Shown here piece after piece: positions 1 to 9,698 of a DNA stretch of 64,000 bases. The stretch is from the NCBI GenBank assembly GCA_021819125.1, contig JAKARW010000002.1, forward strand, positions 1-64,000, read 5' to 3'. Source of the stretch: Pseudomonadota bacterium (GTDB taxonomy: Bacteria > Pseudomonadota > Gammaproteobacteria > Acidiferrobacterales > Acidiferrobacteraceae). The translations under genes were made by a program, and so were the position numbers. The notes below the pieces were generated by a model. The model was not told the DNA's origin. It did not search any database and worked only from the letters and a program-made list of their open reading frames with translations. How positions within the stretch are numbered: position 1 is the first letter of the stretch; every line of letters begins with the position of its first letter.

Positions 1-86
1 AACCGCCCGCCCAAGCAAGATATTTCGATCCCGCGAGTCGCTCGGACATAAAGGACCAACACCTGCTCTCGGAAAGGGTAGAACGG

Positions 87-482
87 TCAGACCGCTATGA
101 AGTCCAGCAACCTCGACGCCTTCGAATCAAAGGAAGCGGTTGCCTGGCATCCCAGTCGTCGATTTTTGGCACCGATCAAACAATCGGCAAAATCCGCCGC
201 AGCATCCTTCCAGGCAAAAAGCGCTTGCTCAATGGTGGGCTCGTCCTCCATTTGGACATCGGCCGCATCGAGCAAGCCGGATAGGGCTTCGATGACTTGA
301 GTCTTCGGTATGGCATAGCGGCTGCGCAACACCCATTCGGTTTCCATAATAACCACGTGGTTTACGAAAACTCGGCGGCCCGCGGATACTTCACGCTTAA
401 TGAGCTTGCGCGCCCTTTCAAACTGGGCTTCGTCGTCACGAACCAGAAAACGAACAAGAACATTGGTGTCAATTCCGAGCAT
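87..482 (-). CDS. vapC: PIN-domain toxin, VapC-like
   Basis: This is a 131-residue single PIN domain, the usual size for VapC ribonuclease toxins, which cleave RNA such as tRNA and are held inactive by a partner antitoxin. The acidic metal-binding residues expected of PIN nucleases are visible: Asp5 in IDTNVL, Glu47 in IMETEW, Asp100 in FADCLIG and Asp119 in ASFD. The start codon overlaps the stop of the upstream AbrB-type gene by one base (TGATG), which suggests translational coupling in a two-gene operon. Family assignment is by motif; the RNA target cannot be read from the sequence. Confidence 0.85.
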   Translation of the reverse strand: MLGIDTNVLVRFLVRDDEAQFERARKLIKREVSAGRRVFVNHVVIMETEWVLRSRYAIPKTQVIEALSGLLDAADVQMEDEPTIEQALFAWKDAAADFADCLIGAKNRRLGCQATASFDSKASRLLDFIAV

Positions 483-700
483 CAGCGTGACAGTTGATCA
501 AGAGAAACAGGCTTTCGCCCTTTTTTGTACAGCGTACCTGCCAGTTCGGTCAGGCTCTTATTTTTCAAGCGCAAGACAACAGTGGCGTCCGGCATCAGCG
601 TGAAGGTCATTCGGTCTCCGGCTTTCATGCGTAGACTATCCCGAATTTCCTTCGGGATAGTCGTTTGGCCCTTGCTGGTCAGCGTGGCTTCGATGGTCAT
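482..700 (-). CDS. vapB: AbrB/SpoVT-type antitoxin, VapB-like
   Basis: This 72-residue protein has an N-terminal swapped-hairpin AbrB domain (TSKGQTTIPKEIRD at about residues 8-21), the DNA-binding fold of VapB and MazE antitoxins. The C-terminal 25 residues are basic and would be the part that wraps the PIN toxin encoded directly downstream with a 1-nt overlap. The gene order antitoxin then toxin is the usual one. A perfect inverted repeat over the promoter (716-742) fits autoregulation by the antitoxin-toxin complex. That regulation is inferred. Confidence 0.85.
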   Translation of the reverse strand: MTIEATLTSKGQTTIPKEIRDSLRMKAGDRMTFTLMPDATVVLRLKNKSLTELAGTLYKKGRKPVSLDQLSR

Positions 701-715
701 CGCGTAGTCCTTTAT

Positions 716-742
716 TCCTTACTGATCGCAGTATAGTAAGGA
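716..742 (-). promoter_or_regulatory. Promoter and likely operator of the vapBC pair
   Basis: A perfect 8-bp inverted repeat (TCCTTACT, 11-nt spacer, AGTAAGGA) lies 16 nt upstream of the antitoxin start. On the minus strand a -10-like TATACT (730-735) sits inside the repeat, so a bound repressor would cover the promoter. An AAGGAC ribosome-binding site follows at 707-712. Toxin-antitoxin operons are commonly autoregulated through such repeats. Confidence 0.55.
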
Positions 743-2080
743 CAATGCTAAAAGCCGATAGGGAAAGAAATGATATCTAGACGTCTGTTATCGAGAATAG
801 GCCTGGTGGTCCGCAATGACCTCAAAAGCGGCCGGTTTCCAACCAGTTTTGCTCATAGCCTTGAAAGGAGGCGCGGCGCGGTCGTCATCGCGCGAGTTGG
901 GCCTCGTCGCGCCGAACGATCCTCGCTCATGCCGCCAGGACTCACGGATACACGACACCGCCATGGATCATGGCACGGCCCACAACTTATATCGCGCTGC
1001 GCGTAACTTCAGCAAACCACGCCAGGAAGCGCGCCTGGGCCTCGGGCTGAGATGCGACCCAGCGCTCGAGGGCTTGCGCCATGCGCGCGCGCCCGGAGAC
1101 ATCGGCAAGCCACGCCGCGGCGACAGGCCCGAGATCCGATACCGCCGTGCACGATAGAACGACCTCGGCCTGAACGGCGGCCGCAAGCAAGGGGTTGCGG
1201 GGGTAAGGGCCGGCCAGGGTCGCGGCCCCGGTAGCCGGCGGCTCGGCCGGCAAGGGTGGCGCGCCTGCCACCAGTGTGCCACCCGCCACGATGAGATCCG
1301 CGCACCCAGACATGGCACGGCGCGCCTCCGGGCTTTCTATGTAATACACGCGGGTCTTGGGCGGCACCTCGGAGGTCATGAGCCGCGCCTGGCGCACTGT
1401 TGTCAGGTGATACTTGATCGCCTCGCGGTACACTTCCTCGTGACGCTCCGGGTCGCGGGGCGCCAACGCGAGCAGACCGCCGCTACCGGCCGATAACGCC
1501 ATAAAGGTCGTGTAGGCGAGCGCCTCTTCGTAGGACTCGGTGCCCGCGAAATAGACGATCCAGCGGCCGGCCTTGCGCACCGCCTGAAAGCGTTCGCAAA
1601 ACGGTGCGTCCGTCGATACGGCCGGCGCCGCAGGCCATGCAACCAACGGGTCGCCGATGACCGCACCACCCCCGATGCGCGACGCCACGAGATCGCTTGC
1701 CACCGCCACGGGCCCAAGCGGCAGAAGGTCCGGCGAGCGGCCGTTCACCCAGGCCATTGGACAGGATGCGGCCGCCGCAAGCGCCCGTGCGCGCGGGTCG
1801 TCGTCAAGGGCCAGCAGGATGCGAGGCTTCAGTCGGGAGAGAATGCGCGATGCGCCAAGCCCCGGCATCCGCACCCAGGGCAACGGCCCCTCATAACTCC
1901 CCTCGTCTAGCAATAACAATGCAAGCGGTCCAAGGCGGGCTTCTTCAAGCGCGGTGAGCAGCCCATGGGCCGCGCGTGCGCGTTTGCTTGTCGCGACGAT
2001 CCAGCAGGCGTCGGCCAGCGGCGGCTTGCCGGGCCAGTACCATTGTGCAAAGTGCAATAAAGGCGCGCCGCCCACGGCCT

Positions 2081-2881
<801 letters not shown>

Positions 2882-3000
2882 TCGAAAACCACGCGCCGCG
2901 CCATGGGGCACGCGCGGACTTTGCAAAATAGGATAGGGGTCGGCACGCTGGCATGTTACCAGTTACCGCGCGCAAATGCAGCGCGGCCACGCCCCTCCGG

Positions 3001-4113
3001 CTAGTAGGTGATATTGCGCAAGGAGTCGCCCAGCACGGCGTCTTTCGCATCCTTGCCGTGGAGCTTGATACGCAGCCGCAGATCGTTTTGCGAATCGGCG
3101 TTGCGCATGGCCTCGTCGTAATCTATGAGGCCCGCCTCATACAGGCCAAACAGCGCCTGATCAAAGGTCTGCATGCCCGCCTCCTCGGACTTGGCCATGA
3201 GCTCCTTGATGCCGTGCACCTCACCCTTCAAGATGAGATCGGCGATCAGCGGACTATTGATCATGATCTCGACGGCCGCCACGCGTCCGGTGCCATCCTT
3301 CTTGGGGATGAGGCGCTGCGAGATCACGGCCTTCAGGTTCAAGGATAGGTCCATCAAAAGCTGCGCGCGCCGATCCTCGGGGAAGAAATTGATGATGCGA
3401 TCGAGGGCTTGGTTTGCGCTATTGGCATGGAGCGTGGTAAGGCACAGGTGCCCGGTCTCGGCAAACGCAATCGCGTAGTCCATCGTCTCGCGCGCCCGCA
3501 CCTCGCCTATGAGGATCACATCCGGCGCCTGGCGCAAGGTGTTCTTCAGGGCCGTCTCGAACGAGTCCGTGTCGACGCCCACCTCACGCTGGGTGATGAT
3601 GCAGTTCTTGTGCTCATGCACAAACTCGATCGGGTCCTCGATGGTGATAATATGCCCGTTCGAATATTGATTGCGGTAGCCCACCATGGCGGCAAGCGAG
3701 GTCGACTTTCCGGAACCCGTGGCACCCACGAAGATCACAAGGCCGCGCTTTGTGAGCGCGATGTCCTTCAAAACGGGCGGAAGATTCAGTTCCTCGAAAT
3801 GCGGGATACGCGTCTCGATCTTGCGTAGCACCATGCCAACCCGCTGCTGCTGGCGAAACACGTTGACACGAAACCGCCCGACCCCCTGCGGATTGATCGC
3901 GAAATTGCACTCGTTCGTTTCCTCGAACTCGCTGCGCTGCTCCTCGTTCATGATGCTGTACACGAACTGCCGGGCCTGCTCGGCGGTGAGCGCCTGGCGC
4001 GCCACGGGCGTCAACTTCCCGTCCACACGCAGGCTCGGTGCCACCCCGGCTGTGATATACAGGTCCGAGGCGTTTTTCTCGACCATGAGACGCAAGAGAT
4101 CAACGAAACCCAT
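3001..4113 (-). CDS. pilU: Type IV pilus retraction ATPase PilU
   Basis: PilU is the PilT paralog that assists pilus retraction at the inner membrane. The protein (about 370 residues from this start) has the secretion-ATPase order: N-terminal PAS-like domain, Walker A (GATGSGKST), Asp box (ITIEDPIEFVH), Walker B (DVILIGEVR) and the His box (TGHLCLTTLHANSA). The C-terminus has the AGMQTFDQAL motif of PilT/PilU. I placed the start at 4113 because GGAGG lies immediately upstream and the protein then begins MGFVDLL. The frame continues upstream into pilT. It is cotranscribed with pilT, whose stop is 1 nt away. Confidence 0.93.
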   Translation of the reverse strand: MGFVDLLRLMVEKNASDLYITAGVAPSLRVDGKLTPVARQALTAEQARQFVYSIMNEEQRSEFEETNECNFAINPQGVGRFRVNVFRQQQRVGMVLRKIETRIPHFEELNLPPVLKDIALTKRGLVIFVGATGSGKSTSLAAMVGYRNQYSNGHIITIEDPIEFVHEHKNCIITQREVGVDTDSFETALKNTLRQAPDVILIGEVRARETMDYAIAFAETGHLCLTTLHANSANQALDRIINFFPEDRRAQLLMDLSLNLKAVISQRLIPKKDGTGRVAAVEIMINSPLIADLILKGEVHGIKELMAKSEEAGMQTFDQALFGLYEAGLIDYDEAMRNADSQNDLRLRIKLHGKDAKDAVLGDSLRNITY

Positions 4114-4114
4114 C

Positions 4115-5185
4115 CTACCTCCGCGCGGCGGCAGCCGCCCCGTTGTTGCTCGTGAACGCGTCTTTGTTCGCCGCCTTGCCGCGCGCCTCATCGACCGACA
4201 CCTGATGCGATCGCACGAGCTCTATGAGACATTGATCCAGGGTCTGCATACCCGCCGACTGACTGGTCTGAATGGCCGAATACATCTGCGCGATCTTGTT
4301 TTCACGAATCAGGTTGCGGATGGCAGGCGTACCAATCATGATCTCGTGGGCGGCAATACGCCCGCCGCCGACCTTCTTCATCAGCGTCTGGGAAATCACC
4401 GCGCGCAGGGACTCCGAGAGCATCGAGCGCACCATCTCCTTCTCGGCCGCCGGGAACACGTCGACTACACGATCTATGGTCTTGGCCGCGGAACTCGTAT
4501 GAAGGGTGGCAAACACCAGATGACCGGTCTCGGCTGCGGTGAGCGCCAGACGGATCGTCTCCAGATCGCGCAACTCGCCGACTAGGATCACGTCCGGATC
4601 TTCACGCAATGCCGAACGCAAGGCGTTTTCGAAGCTCAAGGTGTCACGGTGAACCTCGCGCTGATTGATAAGGCAGTTCTTGCTCGTATGCACGAACTCG
4701 ATCGGGTCCTCTATGGTCAGTATGTGCTCGCGCCGGCTTTCGTTGACATGGTCTATCATCGCCGCAAGGGTGGTGGATTTGCCGGATCCGGTAGGGCCCG
4801 TGACCAGGACGATACCGCGCGGCTGGTCTGAGATCTGCTTGAAGATACCCGGGGCATTCAATTGCTCAAGTGTCAGCACTTTCGAGGGAATGGTCCGGAA
4901 AACGGCTCCGGGGCCACGATTCTGGTTGAAGGCATTGACACGAAAGCGCGCGATGTTCGGTAATTCGAACGAGAAGTCGCACTCGAGCCGCTCCTCGTAC
5001 TCCTTTTGCTGCTTGTCGTTCATGATATCGTAGACCATATTGTGCACGGCACGCTCATCCAATGGGTCTACATTGATGCGCTTGACGTCACCGTCGACGC
5101 GGATAAGGGGCGGCAAGCCGGCCGACAAATGCAAATCCGACGCGTTCTGCTTGTAGGAAAAGGCCAGGAGTTCCGCGATATCCAT
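4115..5185 (-). CDS. pilT: Type IV pilus twitching motility ATPase PilT
   Basis: PilT is the hexameric retraction motor of type IV pili, used for twitching, attachment to surfaces such as minerals, and DNA uptake. The 356-residue protein begins MDIAELLAFSYKQNASDLHLSAG, typical of PilT. It has Walker A GPTGSGKST, Asp box ILTIEDPIEF, Walker B DVILVGELRDLET, His box TGHLVFATLHTSSA and the AGMQTLDQ motif near the C-terminus. The gene diverges from proC across a short promoter region. A pilin accessory protein gene at 12 kb is a second pilus-related gene in this window. Confidence 0.96.
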   Translation of the reverse strand: MDIAELLAFSYKQNASDLHLSAGLPPLIRVDGDVKRINVDPLDERAVHNMVYDIMNDKQQKEYEERLECDFSFELPNIARFRVNAFNQNRGPGAVFRTIPSKVLTLEQLNAPGIFKQISDQPRGIVLVTGPTGSGKSTTLAAMIDHVNESRREHILTIEDPIEFVHTSKNCLINQREVHRDTLSFENALRSALREDPDVILVGELRDLETIRLALTAAETGHLVFATLHTSSAAKTIDRVVDVFPAAEKEMVRSMLSESLRAVISQTLMKKVGGGRIAAHEIMIGTPAIRNLIRENKIAQMYSAIQTSQSAGMQTLDQCLIELVRSHQVSVDEARGKAANKDAFTSNNGAAAAARR

Positions 5186-5209
5186 GACATTGGGCTACCA
5201 GGGTGGAGG

Positions 5210-5245
5210 TATACTGAAGTATAACGGGCGCAAGCGCGGAGACAA
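5210..5245 (-). promoter_or_regulatory. Putative pilTU promoter with back-to-back -10 palindrome
   Basis: TATACT-GA-AGTATA (5210-5223) is a palindrome that offers a -10-like TATACT on each strand. On the minus strand it has a TTGTCT -35-like element at 5240-5245 with a 16-bp spacer, upstream of pilT. On the plus strand the same palindrome could serve proC, but no convincing -35 is seen. The assignment is by pattern only. Confidence 0.4.
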
Positions 5246-5287
5246 GGCGCTCTTTCCCTGGAGGAAGAGTCCCCTTACACTCACCCC

Positions 5288-6109
5288 ATGCAAAACCTCT
5301 CGATAGGCATCATAGGCGCGGGCAATATGGGCCTGGCGCTCGCCTCCGGCCTGGCATCGCGCATGGCGCCGGAGCAGATCGCGGTCTCCGATCCGCACCC
5401 CGACAAACGGCAGCGCATCCGCGATCTTGGGATCAGCGCTTACGCCGACAACGGCCCCGTGGTCGCGCGCGCCGATCTCCTGGTCCTCGCGATAAAGCCC
5501 CAGGGCCTGCGCGAGCTGTGTGCCGCGATCGCGCATGAAGTTCAGAGTCGCCGGCCGCTTGTGGTCTCGGTGGCGGCCGGCATCCGCGGAACGGACATTG
5601 ACCGATGGCTGGGAGGAGGACTTGCCATCGTTCGCGCCATGCCCAATACCCCGGCACTGATCAACGCCGGAATCAGCGCGCTATGGGCAAATGACAAGGT
5701 CAGCGCAAGACAGCGCGAGGCGGCGGCGACCGTACTGGGCGTCGTGTCCGAGGTGTTCTGGCTTACAGACGAAGCCCTCATGGATGCCGCCACGGCCATC
5801 TCCGGGAGCGGGCCGGCCTACTTCTTTTTGATGGTTGAGGCGCTCACCGCAGCCGGAGTGACACTGGGACTTCCTCGGGACCTGTGCGCGGCGCTCGCCG
5901 CCGGCACGGCGGCTGGCGCCGGACGCATGATCCACGATCACCCCGAGGAGGCCGCGGCGCTGCGCGCGCGCGTCACATCCCCGGGCGGTACCACCGAGCG
6001 CGCCATAAAGAGTCTTCTTGGTGACGGCTTCATGGAGATGGTCGGACGCGCTGCGCAGGCCGCCCGTGATCGCTCGCGCGAACTGGGCGAGCAATTGGGG
6101 GCCGCGTGA
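5288..6109 (+). CDS. proC: Pyrroline-5-carboxylate reductase
   Basis: ProC catalyses the last step of proline synthesis, NAD(P)H-dependent reduction of pyrroline-5-carboxylate. The 273-residue protein has the N-terminal Rossmann motif IGIIGAGNMG and the C-terminal signature SGSGPAYFF followed by the helical dimerisation domain with TSPGGTTERA. Length and motifs are normal. Its stop overlaps the GTG of yggT by 4 nt. In many gammaproteobacteria yggS lies between pilT and proC; it is absent from this stretch. Confidence 0.95.
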   Translation: MQNLSIGIIGAGNMGLALASGLASRMAPEQIAVSDPHPDKRQRIRDLGISAYADNGPVVARADLLVLAIKPQGLRELCAAIAHEVQSRRPLVVSVAAGIRGTDIDRWLGGGLAIVRAMPNTPALINAGISALWANDKVSARQREAAATVLGVVSEVFWLTDEALMDAATAISGSGPAYFFLMVEALTAAGVTLGLPRDLCAALAAGTAAGAGRMIHDHPEEAAALRARVTSPGGTTERAIKSLLGDGFMEMVGRAAQAARDRSRELGEQLGAA

Positions 6110-6678
6110 GCTATCTCAGCCAGGCGTTGGCCTTTCTCATCGATACCTTGTTTGGGATGTACGTCATCCTGGTCCTGCTGCGCTTTTTGCTGCAGCTCAC
6201 CCATGCCGACTTTTACAACCCCTTCAGCCAGTTCATCGTGCGCCTGACAAACGGCCCGCTTCTGCCCTTGCGACGACTGATACCAGGCTTCTTTGGGATC
6301 GACTTCGCGTCGGCGGTACTGCTCATCATGCTCGAGGCCCTCAAGATCACATTGATGGCGCTCGTGCAGAGCGTGGTGCCGCGCTTTGGGGGCATCCTGA
6401 TCTTGAGCTTCGCGGATCTGATCCAGCTTACGCTCTATGTCCTGATCGTGGCGATCTTCGTGCGCGTGCTTATGGGCTGGGTGAGCCCCTATGGCGAGCA
6501 CCCGTTTACCGATCTTGCCACCCACCTGACCGAACCGTTCATGCGCCCGGCCCGGCGCCTGCTGCCCTTGATCTCCGGAATCGACCTCTCGCCGGTCCTG
6601 GTGGTCATAGGTCTTGAGCTCATCGCCATACTGGTCGTGCAACCACTGCACCACCTCGGACTTACGCTCCTTACGTGA
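6106..6678 (+). CDS. yggT: YggT family integral membrane protein
   Basis: The 190-residue protein has two repeated YGGT units, each with two hydrophobic helices and an RLTNGPLLPLRRLIP or LTEPFMRPARRLLP segment between or after them. This is the standard two-unit YggT form. Function is not well established; the family is linked with proC/yggS neighbourhoods and membrane or osmotic roles. Translation starts at a GTG overlapping the proC stop (GTGA), and its own stop overlaps the next start the same way. Confidence 0.88.
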   Translation: MSYLSQALAFLIDTLFGMYVILVLLRFLLQLTHADFYNPFSQFIVRLTNGPLLPLRRLIPGFFGIDFASAVLLIMLEALKITLMALVQSVVPRFGGILILSFADLIQLTLYVLIVAIFVRVLMGWVSPYGEHPFTDLATHLTEPFMRPARRLLPLISGIDLSPVLVVIGLELIAILVVQPLHHLGLTLLT

Positions 6679-7160
6679 ACCGCCTTGGCCGTGGCGCCCT
6701 CGAGTTGCTGGCGGCAGCGTTGCTCATTCTGGCTGGCAACGCCTACCTCACGCGCCACGCCGCCGATGGGCGCGCCCCGCCCCTGCCACATGCGGCCCTG
6801 AATGGGCGCGCCTTGCCGGTCGCTGCGGGGCACGTCTTGCTCATCGATTTCTTTGCGACCTGGTGTCCGATCTGCCGCGCCGACCAGGGTGCGGTCCAGG
6901 CGGTGGCGCGTCATGCGCCGGTGGTGGTCGTGGCCACCCAATCGCCGGTGGCGGCGGTCCGCGCATTCGCCACGGACCATCATTGGCACACCCCCGTGGT
7001 CCTCGATCGGCACGGGCGTATCGCCCGCCGCTATGGTGTCCACGTCCTGCCGATGGCATTCATTCTCGGGCCGCGCGGCCGCATCCGCTTCGTGGCCGCG
7101 GGGTATATGACCGAGGCCGGCCTGCTTGCGCGGCTATGGCTTGCGCGCCTGCACCTCTGA
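6675..7160 (+). CDS. Membrane-anchored thioredoxin-like protein, TlpA/ScsD type
   Basis: The 161-residue protein has an N-terminal hydrophobic segment (about residues 9-23) that should act as an uncleaved anchor or signal. A thioredoxin fold follows, with the redox motif WCPIC (about residues 62-66) and a cis-proline region VLPMAF. These features place it in the periplasmic TlpA/DsbE/ScsD group that reduces or transfers disulfides. The substrate cannot be deduced. It starts at a GTG overlapping yggT by 4 nt, so proC, yggT and this gene form one coupled operon. Confidence 0.8.
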   Translation: MNRLGRGALELLAAALLILAGNAYLTRHAADGRAPPLPHAALNGRALPVAAGHVLLIDFFATWCPICRADQGAVQAVARHAPVVVVATQSPVAAVRAFATDHHWHTPVVLDRHGRIARRYGVHVLPMAFILGPRGRIRFVAAGYMTEAGLLARLWLARLHL

Positions 7161-7167
7161 GGCCGTG

Positions 7168-7347
7168 CTACTCCGGGCGCCGGAGCTGTCGGCGGTAATA
7201 CCAGCGCTGGATCACCACCAACACCGCCGCCAGTGCGAAGGCCGCAGTCGGCAACAACGCATAGGGCTTGGGCAGGGCCTTCATGCATAGCCAAGCCGCG
7301 ACCGCATAAAAGAGCGGCAAGATCTCATAAAGCAGTTTCGGATACAT
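7168..7347 (-). CDS. Small two-helix membrane protein, unknown function
   Basis: The 59-residue protein begins MYPKLLYEILPLFYA and consists almost entirely of two predicted transmembrane helices (about residues 8-22 and 29-47), then a basic tail YYRRQLRRPE. The ATG at 7347 has a strong GGGGAGGGGG Shine-Dalgarno run; the frame is open further upstream but without support. I do not recognise a family. It stands alone between convergent and divergent neighbours and has a canonical sigma-54 element 32 nt before its start. Confidence 0.6.
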   Translation of the reverse strand: MYPKLLYEILPLFYAVAAWLCMKALPKPYALLPTAAFALAAVLVVIQRWYYRRQLRRPE

Positions 7348-7378
7348 AACGCCCCCTCCCCCCGGAACCAAATTTATT

Positions 7379-7393
7379 GCAAATCGCATGCCA
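7379..7393 (-). promoter_or_regulatory. Sigma-54 -24/-12 promoter element before the small membrane protein
   Basis: On the minus strand the sequence reads TGGCAT-GCGAT-TTGC, an exact match in content and spacing to the TGGCAY-N5-TTGC consensus. Transcription would begin near 7367, leaving a leader of about 20 nt that includes the strong ribosome-binding site at 7347. No activator site was recognised. One such match could occur by chance in a window this size, but its placement is apt. Confidence 0.5.
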
Positions 7394-7440
7394 CGCCTTT
7401 ATCTGTGTTATTTACGCGACATGGGGCCCGCTCTATGTTG

Positions 7441-7446
7441 TATAAT
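7441..7446 (+). promoter_or_regulatory. -10 hexamer of the thioredoxin gene
   Basis: A perfect TATAAT lies 24 nt upstream of the ATG at 7470. A convincing -35 hexamer at the right spacing is not visible, so the promoter may be activator dependent. Confidence 0.4.
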
Positions 7447-7469
7447 GAGGCAATTTTTGGGGGATATCC

Positions 7470-7883
7470 ATGGCCACGATCGAGGCAACAAAAGCAAATT
7501 TTGAACAACTGGTCGACACCAATCCGTTCGTGATCGTCGATTTCTGGGCGCCGTGGTGCGCCCCCTGCCGGGCGTTCGGTCCGATTTTCGAGGAGGCCTC
7601 CGAACGACACCAGGACATCGTCTTCGCCAAGGTCAACACCGAGGCCGAGACCGAGCTTGCCGCCCATTTCCAGGTGCGCTCCATCCCAACCCTGTTGATC
7701 TTCCGCGATCAGATCATCCTGTTCGCCCAGCCTGGCAGTCTGCCGAAAAAGGCCCTGGAGGAGATCATAGATCAGGCGCGGACGGTGGACATGGACGCGG
7801 TGCGCCGCGAGGTGGCCGAGGAGGCCGAGCACGATCATGGATGTTGCGGCCATGATCACGGCGGTGAGGGGCACCAGCATTAG
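7470..7883 (+). CDS. Thioredoxin with WCAPC active site and His-rich C-terminal tail
   Basis: Residues 1-105 form a cytoplasmic thioredoxin domain: FWAPWCAPC gives Cys30 and Cys33, and the cis-proline is Pro73 in SIPTLL. The usual WCGPC is changed to WCAPC. After an acidic helix, the last 19 residues form a tail with repeated His-Asp-His pairs and a Cys-Cys (about residues 119-137) that could bind Zn, Ni, Cu or Fe. There is no signal peptide. The thioredoxin assignment is firm; metal binding is inference. The gene stands alone between a divergent small gene and metX. Confidence 0.85.
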   Translation: MATIEATKANFEQLVDTNPFVIVDFWAPWCAPCRAFGPIFEEASERHQDIVFAKVNTEAETELAAHFQVRSIPTLLIFRDQIILFAQPGSLPKKALEEIIDQARTVDMDAVRREVAEEAEHDHGCCGHDHGGEGHQH

Positions 7884-7944
7884 AAACATTGCGGGCTTAT
7901 CGTTCAGCCAGTACACTGCGGGCTTTGCGTGATCCCGTGGATTC

Positions 7945-9090
7945 GTGAAGCCCATTCCCCCAGATTCCGTGGGACTGGTAACCCCAGCCCGGTTGCGATT
8001 CGCAAAACCGCTGGCGCTGGCAAGTGGCGGCGCATTGGCGGATTACGAGATCGTTTATGAGACCTACGGAACACTAAACGCCGAGGCCAGCAACGCGGTG
8101 CTTGTGTGTCATGCCCTAAGCGGCAGTCACCACGTCGCGGGCTATCATAGTGCCGACGACAAAAGGCCCGGGTGGTGGGAACACCATGTGGGCCCCGGCA
8201 AGAGCCTGGACACCCGCAAATTCTTCGTCGTGGCCTGCAATAATCTCGGCAGCTGTTTTGGTTCCACGGGCCCGGCATCCATCAACCCGGCAACCGGTCG
8301 CGCCTACGGCCCGGAATTTCCGATGGTGACGGTCGGCGACTGGGTGGCAAGCCAGGCGCGGCTTGCCGATCGGCTGGGGATCCGGAAATGGGCGGCGGTG
8401 GTGGGTGGCAGCCTCGGCGGCATGCAGGCCCTGCAGTGGGCGATCGACTACCCAGACCGCGTGGCGCATACGGTCATCATCGCCGCCGCGCCCAAGCTTA
8501 CCGCCCAGAACATCGCCTTTAACGAAGTGGCGCGCCAAGCGATATTGACCGACCCGGACTTCCACGAGGGGCGGTTCTATGACCATGCCACCGAGCCCCG
8601 CCGGGGACTGCGTATTGCGCGCATGCTCGGGCATATCACCTACCTTTCCGACGACATCATGCGTGAGAAATTCGGTCGGGGCCTGCGCGGTGGAAAGCTC
8701 AACTTCGACTATCAGGTCGCCTTCGAGGTCGAAAGCTACCTGCGTCATCAGGCCGACAGCTTCGTCGGCCACTTCGACGCCAACACCTATCTGCTCATGA
8801 CCAAGGCGCTCGATTATTTCGATCCGGCAGGCGCGGCCGATGGCAATCTCGCCGCGGTGCTCGCGCCCGTCAAGGCCGACACGTTGGTCATAGCCTTCAC
8901 GAGCGACTGGCGGTTTGCCCCGGCACGCTCGCGGGAGATCGTAAAGGCGCTTCACGACAACGATCTCAACGTAAGCTACGCGGAGATCACGGCCTCCCAC
9001 GGCCATGACGCCTTCTTGATGCGCATCCCCCGCTATGTCGACATCTTCACCGCCTATATGGACCGCGTGTACGCGGGGCTTACGTCATGA
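7945..9090 (+). CDS. metX: Homoserine O-acyltransferase MetX
   Basis: MetX acylates homoserine (acetyl or succinyl donor) in methionine synthesis. The 381-residue alpha/beta-hydrolase has the nucleophile Ser156 in GGSLGGMQ, the acid in TSDWRF and the catalytic His in SHGHDAFL. The signatures [11 protein letters not shown] and HALSGSHH are also present. The reading starts at GTG 7945. Donor choice between acetyl-CoA and succinyl-CoA is not safely read from sequence in this family. It overlaps metW by 4 nt (ATGA), the standard metXW arrangement. Confidence 0.93.
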   Translation: MKPIPPDSVGLVTPARLRFAKPLALASGGALADYEIVYETYGTLNAEASNAVLVCHALSGSHHVAGYHSADDKRPGWWEHHVGPGKSLDTRKFFVVACNNLGSCFGSTGPASINPATGRAYGPEFPMVTVGDWVASQARLADRLGIRKWAAVVGGSLGGMQALQWAIDYPDRVAHTVIIAAAPKLTAQNIAFNEVARQAILTDPDFHEGRFYDHATEPRRGLRIARMLGHITYLSDDIMREKFGRGLRGGKLNFDYQVAFEVESYLRHQADSFVGHFDANTYLLMTKALDYFDPAGAADGNLAAVLAPVKADTLVIAFTSDWRFAPARSREIVKALHDNDLNVSYAEITASHGHDAFLMRIPRYVDIFTAYMDRVYAGLTS

Positions 9091-9698
9091 TCCCGGCACG
9101 CGTCGACTTTCGCATCATCGGCGACTGGATCCGCCCAGGAAGCCGGGTGCTGGATCTGGGCTGCGGCGATGGATCGCTGCTTGCCTACTTGGCCGAGAGC
9201 AAGGGCGCAAGCGGTTATGGGTTGGAGATCGACGATGCCCACGTCGAAGAGTGCGTCAGGCGTGGCGTGAACGTGATCCAGACCGACCTTGACGCGGGCC
9301 TCTCCGAATTCGACGAACGCTCTTTCGATTATGTCGTGCTGTCACTCACCCTGCAGGCGGTGCGCTACCCGGACCGGCTGCTGCGCGAGATGCTGCGCGT
9401 GGGTACCGAGGGTATCGTCACCTTCCCGAATTTCGGTCACTGGCGCACGCGCTGGCAACTTGGTGTCCTCGGGCGCATGCCGGTGTCCGCGGCCCTCCCT
9501 CATGAATGGTACAACACGCCTAATATCCATCTGTGCACGCTACTGGATTTCGCGCGCCTGTGCGAACGCGAGCAGATAGAGGTCCTTGAGTCGCAGGTGG
9601 TCGATCACGCCCATAGACCACGGCTCGCGTTACGGCTGCTTCCCAATCTCCTTGGGGAGATTGCCCTCTACAGGTTCCGGCGTGCGCGATTACCTTAA
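9087..9698 (+). CDS. metW: Methionine biosynthesis protein MetW
   Basis: MetW is a SAM-methyltransferase-fold protein that partners MetX. The 203-residue protein has motif [16 protein letters not shown] (about residues 22-36), the DLDAGL segment and the [13 protein letters not shown] signature with [12 protein letters not shown], all typical of MetW. The start overlaps the metX stop by 4 nt, indicating coupled translation. Its C-terminus overlaps the likely GTG start of the downstream transporter by 17 nt. Confidence 0.93.
   Translation: MIPARVDFRIIGDWIRPGSRVLDLGCGDGSLLAYLAESKGASGYGLEIDDAHVEECVRRGVNVIQTDLDAGLSEFDERSFDYVVLSLTLQAVRYPDRLLREMLRVGTEGIVTFPNFGHWRTRWQLGVLGRMPVSAALPHEWYNTPNIHLCTLLDFARLCEREQIEVLESQVVDHAHRPRLALRLLPNLLGEIALYRFRRARLP

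Noticed and set aside
6018-7043. Several overlapping long frames opposite or out of frame with proC, yggT and the TlpA-like gene
   Set aside because: All are Arg/Pro-rich shadows of genes with strong motifs and coupled start/stop codons.
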